From: Halogranum rubrum
GTDB lineage: Archaea > Halobacteriota > Halobacteria > Halobacteriales > Haloferacaceae
NCBI RefSeq assembly: GCF_900114455.1
Contig: NZ_FOTC01000001.1
Location: forward strand, 645,058-709,057
Reading direction: 5' to 3'
DNA length: 64,000 bases
The notes under the pieces are model-generated. The model saw nothing but the letters and a program-made list of their open reading frames with translations. It made no database searches and had not been told where the DNA came from. Positions 36,225-45,225 of the stretch are shown piece after piece. Both the position numbers and the translations under genes were made by a program. The stretch's first letter is position 1. Each line of letters opens with the position of its first letter.

Positions 36225-36506
36225 ATGAGTCTGTTCGAATTGACCGGCTTCCAGCGGGACCTTCTGTACGTCATCGCGGGAGCAGACAAGCCCTCTGGGC
36301 AGATGGTGAAAGAACGCATCGAGCAAGATATCGGCGAGGTCAAACACGGGAGGCTGTATCCCAACCTCGACACACTCGTGGAGCGTGGCTACGTCAACAA
36401 AGGCCAACACGACCGACGCACGAACTACTACGCAATCTCGGACTCTGGACTGCAAGCGCTACGCGAGCGGCGCTCGTGGGAAAGTCAGTTTCTCGACGGC
36501 GAGTGA
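36225..36506 (+). CDS. PadR-like winged-helix regulator
   Basis: 93 aa. LTGFQRDLLYVIAGADKPSG, then VKHGRLYPNLDTLVERGYVN and RRTNYYAISDSGLQALRER: a PadR winged helix with the family's YPxLxxLxxxG pattern and no C-terminal extension. It is an autonomous regulator lying between the DUF7344 gene and the glycan locus. A perfect hairpin follows the stop at 36550-36568. Confidence 0.88.
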   Translation: MSLFELTGFQRDLLYVIAGADKPSGQMVKERIEQDIGEVKHGRLYPNLDTLVERGYVNKGQHDRRTNYYAISDSGLQALRERRSWESQFLDGE

Positions 36507-36549
36507 CGCCATTCCCGCGACCGCCCCTCTCGTAACCAGGTCGCTGAGA

Positions 36550-36568
36550 GAGTGAGCGCGCCTCACTC
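36550..36568. terminator. Hairpin after the PadR gene
   Basis: GAGTGAG (36550-36556) pairs with CTCACTC (36562-36568), loop CGCGC. It lies 44 bases downstream of the PadR stop. No T-run follows, so terminator is only a guess. Confidence 0.35.
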
Positions 36569-36993
36569 GACTCACGATGCATACTGACAGCCGGTCACAC
36601 CCACAGCCGAACGTCGGACGGGGTGAATGCCGCGATCTTCCTTTTTTCGACAACGTTTCACCGACAGCGACTGCGCCGCCTCGACGCCCGCGCGTGCGAG
36701 ACTGTCGTTAGAGACGTTCGACGAGCGCTGGACCCGCCACCGAGAGTGAACACACTGACCAGGCCGACCAGGCTGACCAGACTGTACACGTCGGCGACGA
36801 ATCGAGAACCAGTCCGCACCGGCGAGACATCACATCCTCACACCGGTTCGGTTCCACTGCGTAGGAGTAGTCTCACGTTGTTCCGCTGTCGGTCCCGGAA
36901 ACCCTTCCCTGTCGTTCGGTTATGCAGCGCCGTCTCTCTGGAAGTCGCCGTATAACAAAGGCTCACACACTGGTGTATTCTCCTACAGACGCA

Positions 36994-37009
36994 CCCCCGT
37001 GATTGCGGG
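36994..37009. promoter_or_regulatory. Short conserved hairpin motif (copy 1)
   Basis: CCCCCGTGATTGCGGG, about 115 bases before the GT2 start. A 14-of-16 match (CCCGCGTGATTCCGGG) occurs at 56475-56490, upstream of the nucleotidyltransferase gene. The CGTGATT core is identical and the flanks remain CCC/GGG, suggestive of a binding site or RNA hairpin. Confidence 0.35.
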
Positions 37010-37123
37010 TGTAGATGCTAATTTATGATATCGACGATACCCCCCCTCGCACCGACGAGACGAACGGTCGAACGTGTCGACTGGCGACCTCCCCAGTCCG
37101 ACCACACAGGAGCGGTGTGACCG

Positions 37124-38227
37124 ATGTATAAGGGAAACACCGTCGCTGTGGTCGTCCCCGCGTACAACGAAGCGGGGTTCGTCGGTGGCGTCATCGACAC
37201 GCTCCCGGAACTCGTCGACCGTGCGTACGTCGTTGACGACCACTCACAGGACGATACCTGGGAGGTCATCTGTCGCCACGCTAGTGTCGCCAACGCGATG
37301 CGCCAGCCGATCAGAGCAGACGGCGGTATCGAAGCGACAGAGTTCGTCACACCCATCCGTAACGCGCAGAACCGCGGTGTCGGCTACTCGATTACGACGG
37401 GCTATCGACGGGCGCTCGAAGACGGTGCAGACGTCGTCGTCGTCATGAACGGTGACGGCCAGATGGACCCGAACATCCTCCCCCGAATCCTCGACCCGGT
37501 CGTCGACGGACTGACCGACTACGCGAAAGGGAACCGCCTCCGCGACAACCCCCACAGCCTGGGGATGAGTTCGTGGCGACTGTTCGGAAACTGGACGCTG
37601 ACGTTCCTCTCGCGCATCTCCAGTGGATACTGGCACGTCTCGGACTCGCAGAACGGCTACACGGCCATCTCGCGTCACGCGCTCGAAACCATCGACCTCG
37701 ACAACCTGTACGAACGGTACGGGTTCTTGAACGACCTGCTCGTGAAACTGAACGTCCACGGACTCCGGGTCGCCGACGTCTCTCACCCGGCACTCTACGG
37801 CGACGAACAGAGTGGCATCAGTTACCCGTCGTTCATCTCGTCGGTGTCGATGCTCCTGTTGCGAGACTTTGTCTGGCGACTCTCGCGGAAGTACGTCTCC
37901 GACCGTCTCCACCCCACCGCACTGTACTACGCACTCAGCGGTGTCAGTGTCCTCGGTGGTCTCTTCGCTCTCCTCTCGTTCGTGGCGAGTGCAGTGGGTC
38001 TCGACACCGTCGACGTCGACTCGTGGGTCCTCCCTGGAACGATGCTGACGAGTGGGTTGTTCTTCCTGTTGGCTGTCTTCGCCGACGCCCGAGAGAACGA
38101 ACACCTACAAGTGTTCATTCCCGAACTGCCCAGCCAGCGCCAGGACCGTTCCGTGGGTCGCGTCGACGTCGGTGTCGCACCACTGTCGTCGACTGCACGT
38201 GACGAGTCAGACGCCGACAGAAGCTAA
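37124..38227 (+). CDS. Glycosyltransferase family 2 with two membrane helices
   Basis: 367 aa. GT-A fold: VVVPAYNEAGFVGGVIDTL and VVDDHSQDDT at the start, and DGQMDP as the metal motif (NGDGQMDP). From about residue 265 two hydrophobic helices anchor it to the membrane, as in dolichol-phosphate glucosyl/mannosyltransferases (AglJ/DPM-like). It likely loads a sugar onto a lipid carrier. It is the first gene of the glycan locus. Confidence 0.9.
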   Translation: MYKGNTVAVVVPAYNEAGFVGGVIDTLPELVDRAYVVDDHSQDDTWEVICRHASVANAMRQPIRADGGIEATEFVTPIRNAQNRGVGYSITTGYRRALEDGADVVVVMNGDGQMDPNILPRILDPVVDGLTDYAKGNRLRDNPHSLGMSSWRLFGNWTLTFLSRISSGYWHVSDSQNGYTAISRHALETIDLDNLYERYGFLNDLLVKLNVHGLRVADVSHPALYGDEQSGISYPSFISSVSMLLLRDFVWRLSRKYVSDRLHPTALYYALSGVSVLGGLFALLSFVASAVGLDTVDVDSWVLPGTMLTSGLFFLLAVFADARENEHLQVFIPELPSQRQDRSVGRVDVGVAPLSSTARDESDADRS

Positions 38228-38519
38228 CCTCGTCGAGCGTCTGTAACGACTTCTTTATTCTGGCACAACAATCTTTAATCACTCGTTAAGCACCGCTGAG
38301 AAGAGCGTTTTCGAGCAGAACGTCGTTTCGAACTGTTCGGTTGAGAGGTTCTGTATCGACTCGATTCGACGGTCTCGTCGGTTCTCGACTGAAGTTAACG
38401 AAAGAATATTTGGCAGAGTCTGAAAATGTTGCACGGCTCTAAAAATATTGCAGAAAAACAGATTGTCGCCAAGTTCAGAATATATTTCAAGACTATCCTC
38501 CTAATTTGATGGGAGGCTT
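38228..38519. promoter_or_regulatory. AT-rich upstream region with box A and a Shine-Dalgarno hairpin
   Basis: 292 AT-rich bases, much poorer in GC than the surroundings. ATATATTT (38480-38487) could be box A. CCTCC (38497-38501) can pair with GGAGG (38512-38516), which lies three bases before ATG 38520. Confidence 0.45.
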
Positions 38520-39494
38520 ATGGGAACATTTATGGGTGGCTTTCGGCAAGGCAGAGGCATGGCACACGAACCGGTAACCGAGTCTCTTCATCGAGACGAG
38601 TCGACGAAGAAATCGCTACTTAAGAGGCGCGAGTACCTCCGCCTCAGCGCAGCTGCGACCGCTGTCGGCGCTGTCACTGGAACGGCACTGTCCGGGTCTG
38701 CAGCCGCACAGCGTTCGGATTCAGAGAGTTTCAACCAGCAATTAAACGCCGTCGACGATCTCGGTATGGACCCTGAAGGGAACGACGCTATCGACACCGC
38801 ACTGATAGAGGAGACCCCATCCAATACACTCATCGAGTTCCCCGCAGGCGAGTATCTCGTCACGGATGCCGTCGTCGCCGACGTCGCCAAACGATTCGGT
38901 ATCGCAGAGAGCGACTCTCCGGGTGACGTCACGTTCACGTTCGCGTCGGCCACCCAGGAGTCGACAGACGCGGAATCGAGTCCCGTCGTCTTGAGCGACG
39001 AGGAGGAGATCGACCTGCCACTCGAAGCGGGCGGAACGCAGACGGCCACCGTACCCGCGGGCGGGCAACCGACCACCTCGACACTCCTGGTGTATCGAGA
39101 GGATTCCTTCGAGATGCACGGCGTCGAACTGGCGGACTCCGAAGCCGAGCGCACGAAGACGCTCAGCATCGTTGGACCCAGCGACGACATCGCCAACTAT
39201 CGGCTGACGGTGACGGGTCGTATCGATGCGGACGACGAGAACGGAACCCAACAGAGTAGCTCACTCCCGTCTTCCAGCGTCGAAGACGCTCTCGGCGACA
39301 CGGTACATCACTACGAGTACACCGGTGAAATCGTCTCGTTCGACCTCGACGGTCCCGCCACTGTCACCGTCGACGACGAACGAGTTACTCCCGAGGACGT
39401 CGTCGCCGATCCGAGCGACCGTCGGCTTCCCGACCTCCTCGTCGTCGATACACGCAAAGAACAGTCCGGCTACGAACTCCGACTCGACGACTGA
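38520..39494 (+). CDS. Tat-exported hypothetical protein
   Basis: 324 aa. The N-terminus contains the twin-Arg motif KRREYLRLSAAATAVGAVTG near residues 36-55, then Ala-rich c-region ending SAAAQ. The mature part is acidic with beta-rich segments and a YEYTGEIVSFDLDG motif; the fold is not recognised. The start could be ATG 38520 or 38559; the former is closer to GGAGG. Its AT-rich upstream region suggests regulation. Confidence 0.75.
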   Translation: MGTFMGGFRQGRGMAHEPVTESLHRDESTKKSLLKRREYLRLSAAATAVGAVTGTALSGSAAAQRSDSESFNQQLNAVDDLGMDPEGNDAIDTALIEETPSNTLIEFPAGEYLVTDAVVADVAKRFGIAESDSPGDVTFTFASATQESTDAESSPVVLSDEEEIDLPLEAGGTQTATVPAGGQPTTSTLLVYREDSFEMHGVELADSEAERTKTLSIVGPSDDIANYRLTVTGRIDADDENGTQQSSSLPSSSVEDALGDTVHHYEYTGEIVSFDLDGPATVTVDDERVTPEDVVADPSDRRLPDLLVVDTRKEQSGYELRLDD

Positions 39495-39862
39495 CCGAGA
39501 CGCCTCAGACCACTAGTCGAGCACTCGGACGACCACCCAGCAACTCGACACAGGGCGCTCCAGAGACCACGACTGCGGAACGCAACCCCATTGCGGACCC
39601 GGTTTGGGTCTCAGGCACCTACGGGTCCACTGCTGTCCACCCACTTGATCGAACCTGTGGTCTCTGGCTGAGAGACGACTCGTGTCGTCCCATCGCAGTC
39701 GCCCCCGCTGGCCGCTTTCGACACACCGAGACAGTCCCGTGTTCGTCTGACACCCGTCCACAGCAGAGTCAGTGCGCACCCACCGACTGTGTCTCGTATG
39801 GGCATCTTTCAAAATACACCGACCACTGTCTAGCGCTGTCTCAACCGTCTACACGGGCGTGT
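39495..39862. other. Convergent intergenic region containing a structured element
   Basis: 368 bases between two converging genes. No credible coding frame. The main content is the inverted-repeat structure at 39560-39667, described separately. Confidence 0.5.
39560..39667. ncRNA. Candidate structured RNA or 3' UTR element
   Basis: CCAGAGACCAC (39560-39570) and GTGGTCTCTGG (39657-39667) form a perfect 11-bp stem. Inside are two adjacent perfect 5-bp hairpins with 5-base loops: CGCAA/TTGCG (39581-39595) and GACCC/GGGTC (39596-39610). An alternative 7-bp stem GGACCCG (39595-39601) with CGGGTCC (39622-39628) excludes the second hairpin. The strand of transcription is unknown; it could be a 3' UTR of the Tat protein gene. 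Confidence 0.4.
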
Positions 39863-41002
39863 TCAATCGAGCGCCGTCACGAGGTCGGCGAACGTCCGGT
39901 GGAACGCGGCTTGTCTCGACACACGGTCGAACGTCTGTCCTCGTCTCCGAGCGTGCGCCGAGTACGTGCGCCGTTCGTCGTCCGACCGGTCGAAGTATCG
40001 TGAGACGCCTGCTGCGAGGGCATCGGGCGTCGGGTCGACGACGAGCGACTCGTCGATTGCACGCGCCTCCGAGGCCGTTCCAGTCGTCGTCGTCACTAGC
40101 GGTGGGAGACCGGCGCACATCCCCTCCAAGGTACTGACGGGGAAAGTGTCCATCCGCGACGGTTGAACGTAGAGTGACGCACCTGCGAACGCATCTGTGA
40201 GGTCTTCGACGTAGCCGTGGACGGTGACACCGTCGGTGGCTTCGTAGGCTCTCGGCTGGTCGCTGCCGACGACGTGGAGTTCCGCGTCGGGGTGGTGCGC
40301 ACGAACGTCGGTCCAGGCGTCGACGAGCATGTCGAACCCTTTGTAGCGTTCGTCGCGGCCGACGGCGACGGCGACGTTTCGGTCGAGTACTGGCTCACAG
40401 GTCTGCAAATCGTCGTACACGTCGGGTTGGACGTACGGGTGGGCGACGCGAATCGGCGTCTCGTCGCCGACGATGTCGCTCGCGAACGACGCCGCGAACT
40501 CGGAGACGGCCATGACACCGTCGATACCCCAGTTCGCCGCGTGTTTGATGGCGGGGACGCCGAAGCGCCCGATGAGCGACTTCAGCGCCGAACTCCCACG
40601 GAAGTCGTCCTGGCCGACGTGGTAGAGGCCGTGGTCCGCACAGAGGTAGATAACGTCCGTGTCGGTCATCGCCCGTCCGACGAGTGCGGCGTACAACGGA
40701 ACCGACCCCTCGACGAGACAGACGTCGTAGTCGGGGAGTTGGAGACCGTTGACCACGTCCTCGACGATGGTTCCCGAGAACGGGCCGGCCGAGTGCTCGC
40801 GGTAGTGGACGAGGTCGGCACCGATAGCCGAGGCGAAGCCTCGGTGTGCGGGATGCGGGTCGAAGTAGAGCATGGCGACGTCGAGGTCGGCCAGGACCTC
40901 GTCTGCGGCCTCGCTACTCTCGACGGACGTCGACGACGACGGTCCCTCGACGGACGCACCGAACGTCGACTTGTCTCTATTTCGCGGCCGCTGAATAGCC
41001 AT
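39863..41002 (-). CDS. Glycosyltransferase family 4
   Basis: 379 aa from ATG 41002. GT-B fold: N-terminal nucleotide-fold (MLYFDPHPAHRGFASA), C-terminal donor domain with VAVGRDERYKGFDMLVDAW and the EX7E-like motif PVSTLEGMCAGLPPLVTTT. The first 40 residues are a Ser-rich leader without membrane helix. It transfers a nucleotide sugar in the cytoplasm. Confidence 0.88.
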   Translation of the reverse strand: MAIQRPRNRDKSTFGASVEGPSSSTSVESSEAADEVLADLDVAMLYFDPHPAHRGFASAIGADLVHYREHSAGPFSGTIVEDVVNGLQLPDYDVCLVEGSVPLYAALVGRAMTDTDVIYLCADHGLYHVGQDDFRGSSALKSLIGRFGVPAIKHAANWGIDGVMAVSEFAASFASDIVGDETPIRVAHPYVQPDVYDDLQTCEPVLDRNVAVAVGRDERYKGFDMLVDAWTDVRAHHPDAELHVVGSDQPRAYEATDGVTVHGYVEDLTDAFAGASLYVQPSRMDTFPVSTLEGMCAGLPPLVTTTTGTASEARAIDESLVVDPTPDALAAGVSRYFDRSDDERRTYSAHARRRGQTFDRVSRQAAFHRTFADLVTALD

Positions 41003-41160
41003 GAGTGTACTTGTGGATAATCGGGGTACGGGTGTAGTTATGAACCAGATAAGAAGACTGTCAACCGTTTCCAACAACTCTTCGAAGCCAACATAATCGC
41101 TCCGTCCGGGCCGCTTCGCCCCCGCGCTGTCGGCGGTTCGCCTGTCGGCGAGAGAGCTTT

Positions 41161-41178
41161 GTAGTATCAGAATACTAT
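41161..41178. promoter_or_regulatory. Inverted repeat with box A in the GT39 promoter
   Basis: TAGTAT (41162-41167) and ATACTA (41172-41177) flank CAGA. The AT-rich right half is about 28-34 bases before ATG 41206, the place of box A in a leaderless gene. The eleven bases GTAGTATCAGA also occur at 56461-56471 in a second inverted repeat. Confidence 0.45.
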
Positions 41179-41205
41179 TGTCCCTCGCCCGAGAGAATTC
41201 GCTTA

Positions 41206-42834
41206 ATGAGAGAGTTAGAGCGGTTCCGCCGTACTCTTCCGCTCGTCGTCGTTCTCGTTGCCGCCGCTGGACTTCGGCTGTACGGACTCGCTGCCGAGAG
41301 CCTGTGGACGGACGAACTGGTCACCGTCGAGTTCGTCGCCGAGATGACGCCGCTCGAACTGCTCGTCCAGATTCCGCAGGTCCAACCGCATCTCCCGCTG
41401 TACTATCTCCTCCTCGACGGCTGGATTGGACTCGCTGGAAACACTCCCGCCTCGATGCGTCTCCTCTCGGCACTGTTCGGTATCGCCGCCGTCGTCGCCA
41501 TGTATCTCCTCGGCCGACGACTCGTCGACCACCACGTCGGCCTCGTCGCTGCGGCGCTCTTGGCGTTCTCGCGGTTCCACATCTACTACGCTCAAGAGGT
41601 CCGGATGTACAGCCTCCTCACGCTCCTCTCGATAGTCTCGTTCTACGCCCTCGTCCGCCTCCGTGAGACACCGACGACCCGACACGTCCTCGGCTACGTC
41701 GTCTCGGCCGGTCTTCTCATCGCGACGCACTTCTTCGCCGTCCTCGTCGTGCTCGCACAGGTGACCTACCTCGTCGTCCGCCTCGACGCGATTGCGGGCG
41801 AGCGATTTCTCGGCCTGCCGACCCGGCGACTCAAACAGGCGTACGCGCTCGGCGTCCTCGTCAGTCCCCTCGTGATTCTCGCCGCCGTCGCTGCTATCGG
41901 CGGCGCACCGCGCTACCACTACATTCCGTATCCCTCTGTCTCGCTCGTCGTCGCCACCCTGACCGACTATCTCGGCTACCCACGCGGGACGAACGTCTTC
42001 GTCGTCACCGGCGTGTTCGTCGCGTTCGTCGGCACCGCTCTCCTCGCAGTCGTCCGCTTCGGCGACGTACGCCGTCTCTCCGTGACCCGCCTCCGCGACG
42101 CTCTCACCAGCGCTCGCTTCGACTCGGACGCGGTGGACCGCGACGCGCTCTCTGTCGCACTTCTCTGGTTCGGTGTCCCGTTCGGCGGACTCGTCGCGCT
42201 CTCGTATCTCGTCACGCCGCTGTTCTGGCCCCGATACACCATCGCCGCCTCGTTGGGTTTCTTCCTCCTCGTCGCACTCGGCGTCCGCAGCGTCCCCAAT
42301 CGCCACCTGCGAACGGCACTCGCCGTCGTCCTCGTCGTCGGCCTCGTCCCCTCCGTCGCGCTCTATCACACGAACACCGACAAAGAGCAGTGGCGGGCCG
42401 TCGGCAACACCATCGACGAACGGGCGGAGTCCGGCGACTTCGTCCTCGTCATGGACCAGATGACCGACTACGGCGTCGAGTACTACGTCGACCGGGAGGA
42501 CGTCACGATGGCGAGCGTCGTCGCCGAGAACTCCGGGACGGGATACGCGCCGACGCCGACGAGCGAGATAGCAAACGTGACAGACGACCACGGCCGGACG
42601 TGGCTCGTCTTCTCGCACGCCTCGGACGCCGAACGACAGCGCGTTCTCGACGTAGTGAACGACACCCGAACGCAGGCGTGGCACCATCAGTTCGTCAAAG
42701 TCGAGGTGTATCTATTCGTGCCCGACGAGTCGGGAGCAGAGACAGCGGCGACGACGTCGACGTTTAGTCACAGCCCAAGACTGTCAGCTGAGTCGGCAAG
42801 TCTAAACGATGGCCGTCGGTCTCTCTCGGTATGA
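41206..42834 (+). CDS. GT39/ArnT-like membrane glycosyltransferase
   Basis: 542 aa with about ten to twelve helices. The first extracellular loop SLWTDELVTVEF holds the Asp-Glu pair typical of PMT/ArnT-type enzymes, which use polyprenyl-phosphate sugars on the outer face. The C-terminal 120 residues form a soluble extracellular domain. It overlaps by four bases the next GT2 gene, so it starts the operon GT39-GT2-flippase-sulfatase. Confidence 0.9.
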   Translation: MRELERFRRTLPLVVVLVAAAGLRLYGLAAESLWTDELVTVEFVAEMTPLELLVQIPQVQPHLPLYYLLLDGWIGLAGNTPASMRLLSALFGIAAVVAMYLLGRRLVDHHVGLVAAALLAFSRFHIYYAQEVRMYSLLTLLSIVSFYALVRLRETPTTRHVLGYVVSAGLLIATHFFAVLVVLAQVTYLVVRLDAIAGERFLGLPTRRLKQAYALGVLVSPLVILAAVAAIGGAPRYHYIPYPSVSLVVATLTDYLGYPRGTNVFVVTGVFVAFVGTALLAVVRFGDVRRLSVTRLRDALTSARFDSDAVDRDALSVALLWFGVPFGGLVALSYLVTPLFWPRYTIAASLGFFLLVALGVRSVPNRHLRTALAVVLVVGLVPSVALYHTNTDKEQWRAVGNTIDERAESGDFVLVMDQMTDYGVEYYVDREDVTMASVVAENSGTGYAPTPTSEIANVTDDHGRTWLVFSHASDAERQRVLDVVNDTRTQAWHHQFVKVEVYLFVPDESGAETAATTSTFSHSPRLSAESASLNDGRRSLSV

Positions 42835-43760
42835 CGGGCCTCGTGAGTGCGGTGATTCCGACGTACAACCGAGCGGCGTACATCGACGGTGCCATCGAGT
42901 GCGTCCTCTCACAGAGCTACGACGACGTCGAAGTCGTCGTCGTCGACGACGGGTCGACCGACGACACTCGCGAGGTGCTCGCCCAGTACGCCGACGACGA
43001 CCGGGTTCGGGTCCTCCACAACGACGAGAACCGGGGCATTCCCTATACGGCGAACCGCGCGCTCGACGCCGCCGAGGGCGACTACATCGCGAGTATCGAC
43101 GACGACGACCGCTGGCACCCCACGAAGCTCGAAAAGCAGGTTGCGGTGTTGGACCGACTGGACGACAGCTACTGCGGCGTCTACACCGGCGGCGTCATCA
43201 GAGATACGGACGGCAACGTGGTTCAGCGAGTGATGAGTCACGACTCGGGTGACGTCTACCCGGAAGTCCTCGTCCGCAACACGATTCTGCCGCACTCCGG
43301 ACATCTCGTCCGCGCTGAGTGTTTCGACGCGGTCGGCGGGTTCGACGAGGCGTTCCCCATCGCCTGCGACTGGGACATCACCATCCGCCTGTCTCGGCAG
43401 TTCAAGTGGGCGTTCATCCCCGAGGCGCTCGTCGAACGAACGCACCACGGTAGCAACGTCACCGGCGACCCGGACTACGACGTTCGCTGTCGCCAGCAGG
43501 TGTGGGAGAAGTTCCGCGCCGACATCGCCCGACATCCAGACATCGAACGGCGGTTCCACGCCGCGTGGGCGCGCGAACGGGGCGTCCGGGCGCTCGAAGC
43601 GGGTGACAGAGTCGAAGCAGTCGTAGCGCTCGCCGAGGCGTTCTCGTCGGAGCCACGCGGCGACCACGCGGCACTGCTCGGTCTCGCACCGTTCGGCCCG
43701 CGTGCACTCACGACCGCACGCAAGTTGCGCGACCGAGTCAAGGGTCTCCGACAGCCGTGA
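42831..43760 (+). CDS. Glycosyltransferase family 2
   Basis: 309 aa. GT-A: VIPTYNRAAYIDGAIE, VVVDDGSTDDT and SIDDDDRWHPTK as the metal motif. No membrane helix. ATGA overlap with the previous gene and GTGA overlap with the flippase prove a tight operon. A cytoplasmic sugar transferase acting on the lipid-linked glycan. Confidence 0.93.
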   Translation: MTGLVSAVIPTYNRAAYIDGAIECVLSQSYDDVEVVVVDDGSTDDTREVLAQYADDDRVRVLHNDENRGIPYTANRALDAAEGDYIASIDDDDRWHPTKLEKQVAVLDRLDDSYCGVYTGGVIRDTDGNVVQRVMSHDSGDVYPEVLVRNTILPHSGHLVRAECFDAVGGFDEAFPIACDWDITIRLSRQFKWAFIPEALVERTHHGSNVTGDPDYDVRCRQQVWEKFRADIARHPDIERRFHAAWARERGVRALEAGDRVEAVVALAEAFSSEPRGDHAALLGLAPFGPRALTTARKLRDRVKGLRQP

Positions 43761-45184
43761 GCCTGGACCGGTCAAGTCTCGCGCTGTACGCCTCTCGCAT
43801 CGTCATCAGCCTCGCCGGGTTCCTCGGCACCATCTACTTCGCCCGCGAACTCGGTGCCTCGGGTCTCGGCGTCTACTTCACCTTCGAGACGGTGGTCATC
43901 GTCCTCGCCGTCTTCGTCCGTATCGGTGTCGACAACGCGGTCATCAAGCGACTGAGCGGTGCCGACGGTGCGCGCCAACGCGGTATCTACCTCGGCGGGG
44001 CGCTCCTCCTCGTCGTCCCGCCGTTTCTCGTGTTGTCTGCAGGTGTCCTACTCTTCGCCCCGCAGTTGAACGGCCTCGTCGAACTGGCCGTCGCACCGCT
44101 CGTGGTACTCACGCTCGCGTTGAGCACCGGTCGCGAACTCCTCATCGCCGTGCTCCGCGGCGAGCGCCGGATTGCGACGAGCGCGTTGCTCGAACTGCTC
44201 GGCGAACTGGTCCGAGTCGTCGCGAGCGTCGCTCTCGTCGTCTCCGGCTACGGCGTCGTCGGTCTCGTCTACGGCTACGTCATCGGACAGGTTGCGGCGG
44301 TTGCCATCGGGACGCCACTGCTCCGAACCCGCCCGCGTCGACCGAGTCGCGAGACGTTCCGGAGCCTGTTCGACTTCTCGAAGTATACGGCGGGGATGCA
44401 GGTGAGCTTCCTCGCGTACAGTTGGATGGACACGCTTCTCTTGGCCATTCTCGTCTCGAAGTCCGCCGTCGGCGTCTACGAGGCGGCGTGGCGGGTGAGC
44501 GCGGTGACGATGCTCGCTGGGCAGGCCATCGGCGCGTCGCTCGCGCCCGCCGTGAGCGACTGGATGTCGTCGGGTGACGTCGAGAACGTCGAACACGCCG
44601 TCGCCGAGGCAATGACCTACGCGCTCGTCCTCGTCGTTCCGGCCGTCGTCGGCGCGGCGCTCCTCGGCGAGGCGGCGATGGGCGTCCTCTATCAGTTCGA
44701 GACGGGCGGACTCGTCCTCACGATACTCGTCACCGGAAAGCTGTTGCAGGCGACGAAAGACATCGTCCAGAGCACGCTCCTCGGCACCGAGAACCAGCGT
44801 GTCGCCTTCTGGGTCAACGTCGTCACGCTCGTCGCGAACTTCGCGCTCAACCTCGTGCTCATCCACTACTTCCAACTCGTCGGCGCGGCGGTGGCGACGG
44901 TGCTCACGGCCGGGACTGCCGCACTCGCGCAGTTGTGGTATCTCCGCCGCGTCATTCGGGTCCGGTTCGACTGGCGGGCCATCGGCTGGCAGGTCGCGGC
45001 CGCACTCGTGATGGGTGTCGTTGTCTACGGTCTCTCTCGGCAGTTCCCGCCGACGACCGTCCCGCGACTGATAGCGACGGTCGGTGTCGGCGCGGCCGTC
45101 TACGGGACTGTCGTCCTCGGTCACGACGGTATGCGAGAGCGGTTCCTCGGCGTCCTCCCCGGCGAGAGAGGCGCGAACGCTTAA
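43757..45184 (+). CDS. Polysaccharide/oligosaccharide flippase (MATE-like, Wzx type)
   Basis: 475 aa, 14 predicted helices. The start YASRIVISLAGFLGTIYFAR is typical of Wzx/RfbX flippases, followed by the usual charged cytoplasmic loops. It would flip the lipid-linked glycan. Start GTG 43757 overlaps the GT2 stop. A second, distinct flippase lies at 54058. Confidence 0.9.
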   Translation: MSLDRSSLALYASRIVISLAGFLGTIYFARELGASGLGVYFTFETVVIVLAVFVRIGVDNAVIKRLSGADGARQRGIYLGGALLLVVPPFLVLSAGVLLFAPQLNGLVELAVAPLVVLTLALSTGRELLIAVLRGERRIATSALLELLGELVRVVASVALVVSGYGVVGLVYGYVIGQVAAVAIGTPLLRTRPRRPSRETFRSLFDFSKYTAGMQVSFLAYSWMDTLLLAILVSKSAVGVYEAAWRVSAVTMLAGQAIGASLAPAVSDWMSSGDVENVEHAVAEAMTYALVLVVPAVVGAALLGEAAMGVLYQFETGGLVLTILVTGKLLQATKDIVQSTLLGTENQRVAFWVNVVTLVANFALNLVLIHYFQLVGAAVATVLTAGTAALAQLWYLRRVIRVRFDWRAIGWQVAAALVMGVVVYGLSRQFPPTTVPRLIATVGVGAAVYGTVVLGHDGMRERFLGVLPGERGANA

Positions 45185-45225
45185 CCGCTCGCCGCGTGTC
45201 CGAGCGAACACTTACGACCCTCACG

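Larger units (their letters stand above)
36507..37123. other. Long intergenic region before the glycan locus
   Basis: 617 bases without a convincing gene. It contains the hairpin at 36550-36568, three 9-base tandem repeats at 36757-36783 (GACCAGGCC, GACCAGGCT, GACCAGACT) and the CCC-CGTGATT-CGGG hairpin at 36994-37009. The promoter of the GT2 gene should be in the last 90 bases. Confidence 0.45.

Noticed and set aside
41215-42687. Minus-strand frame of 490 codons
   Set aside because: Antisense to the GT39 gene; rich in Glu/Asp/Arg runs without a fold.
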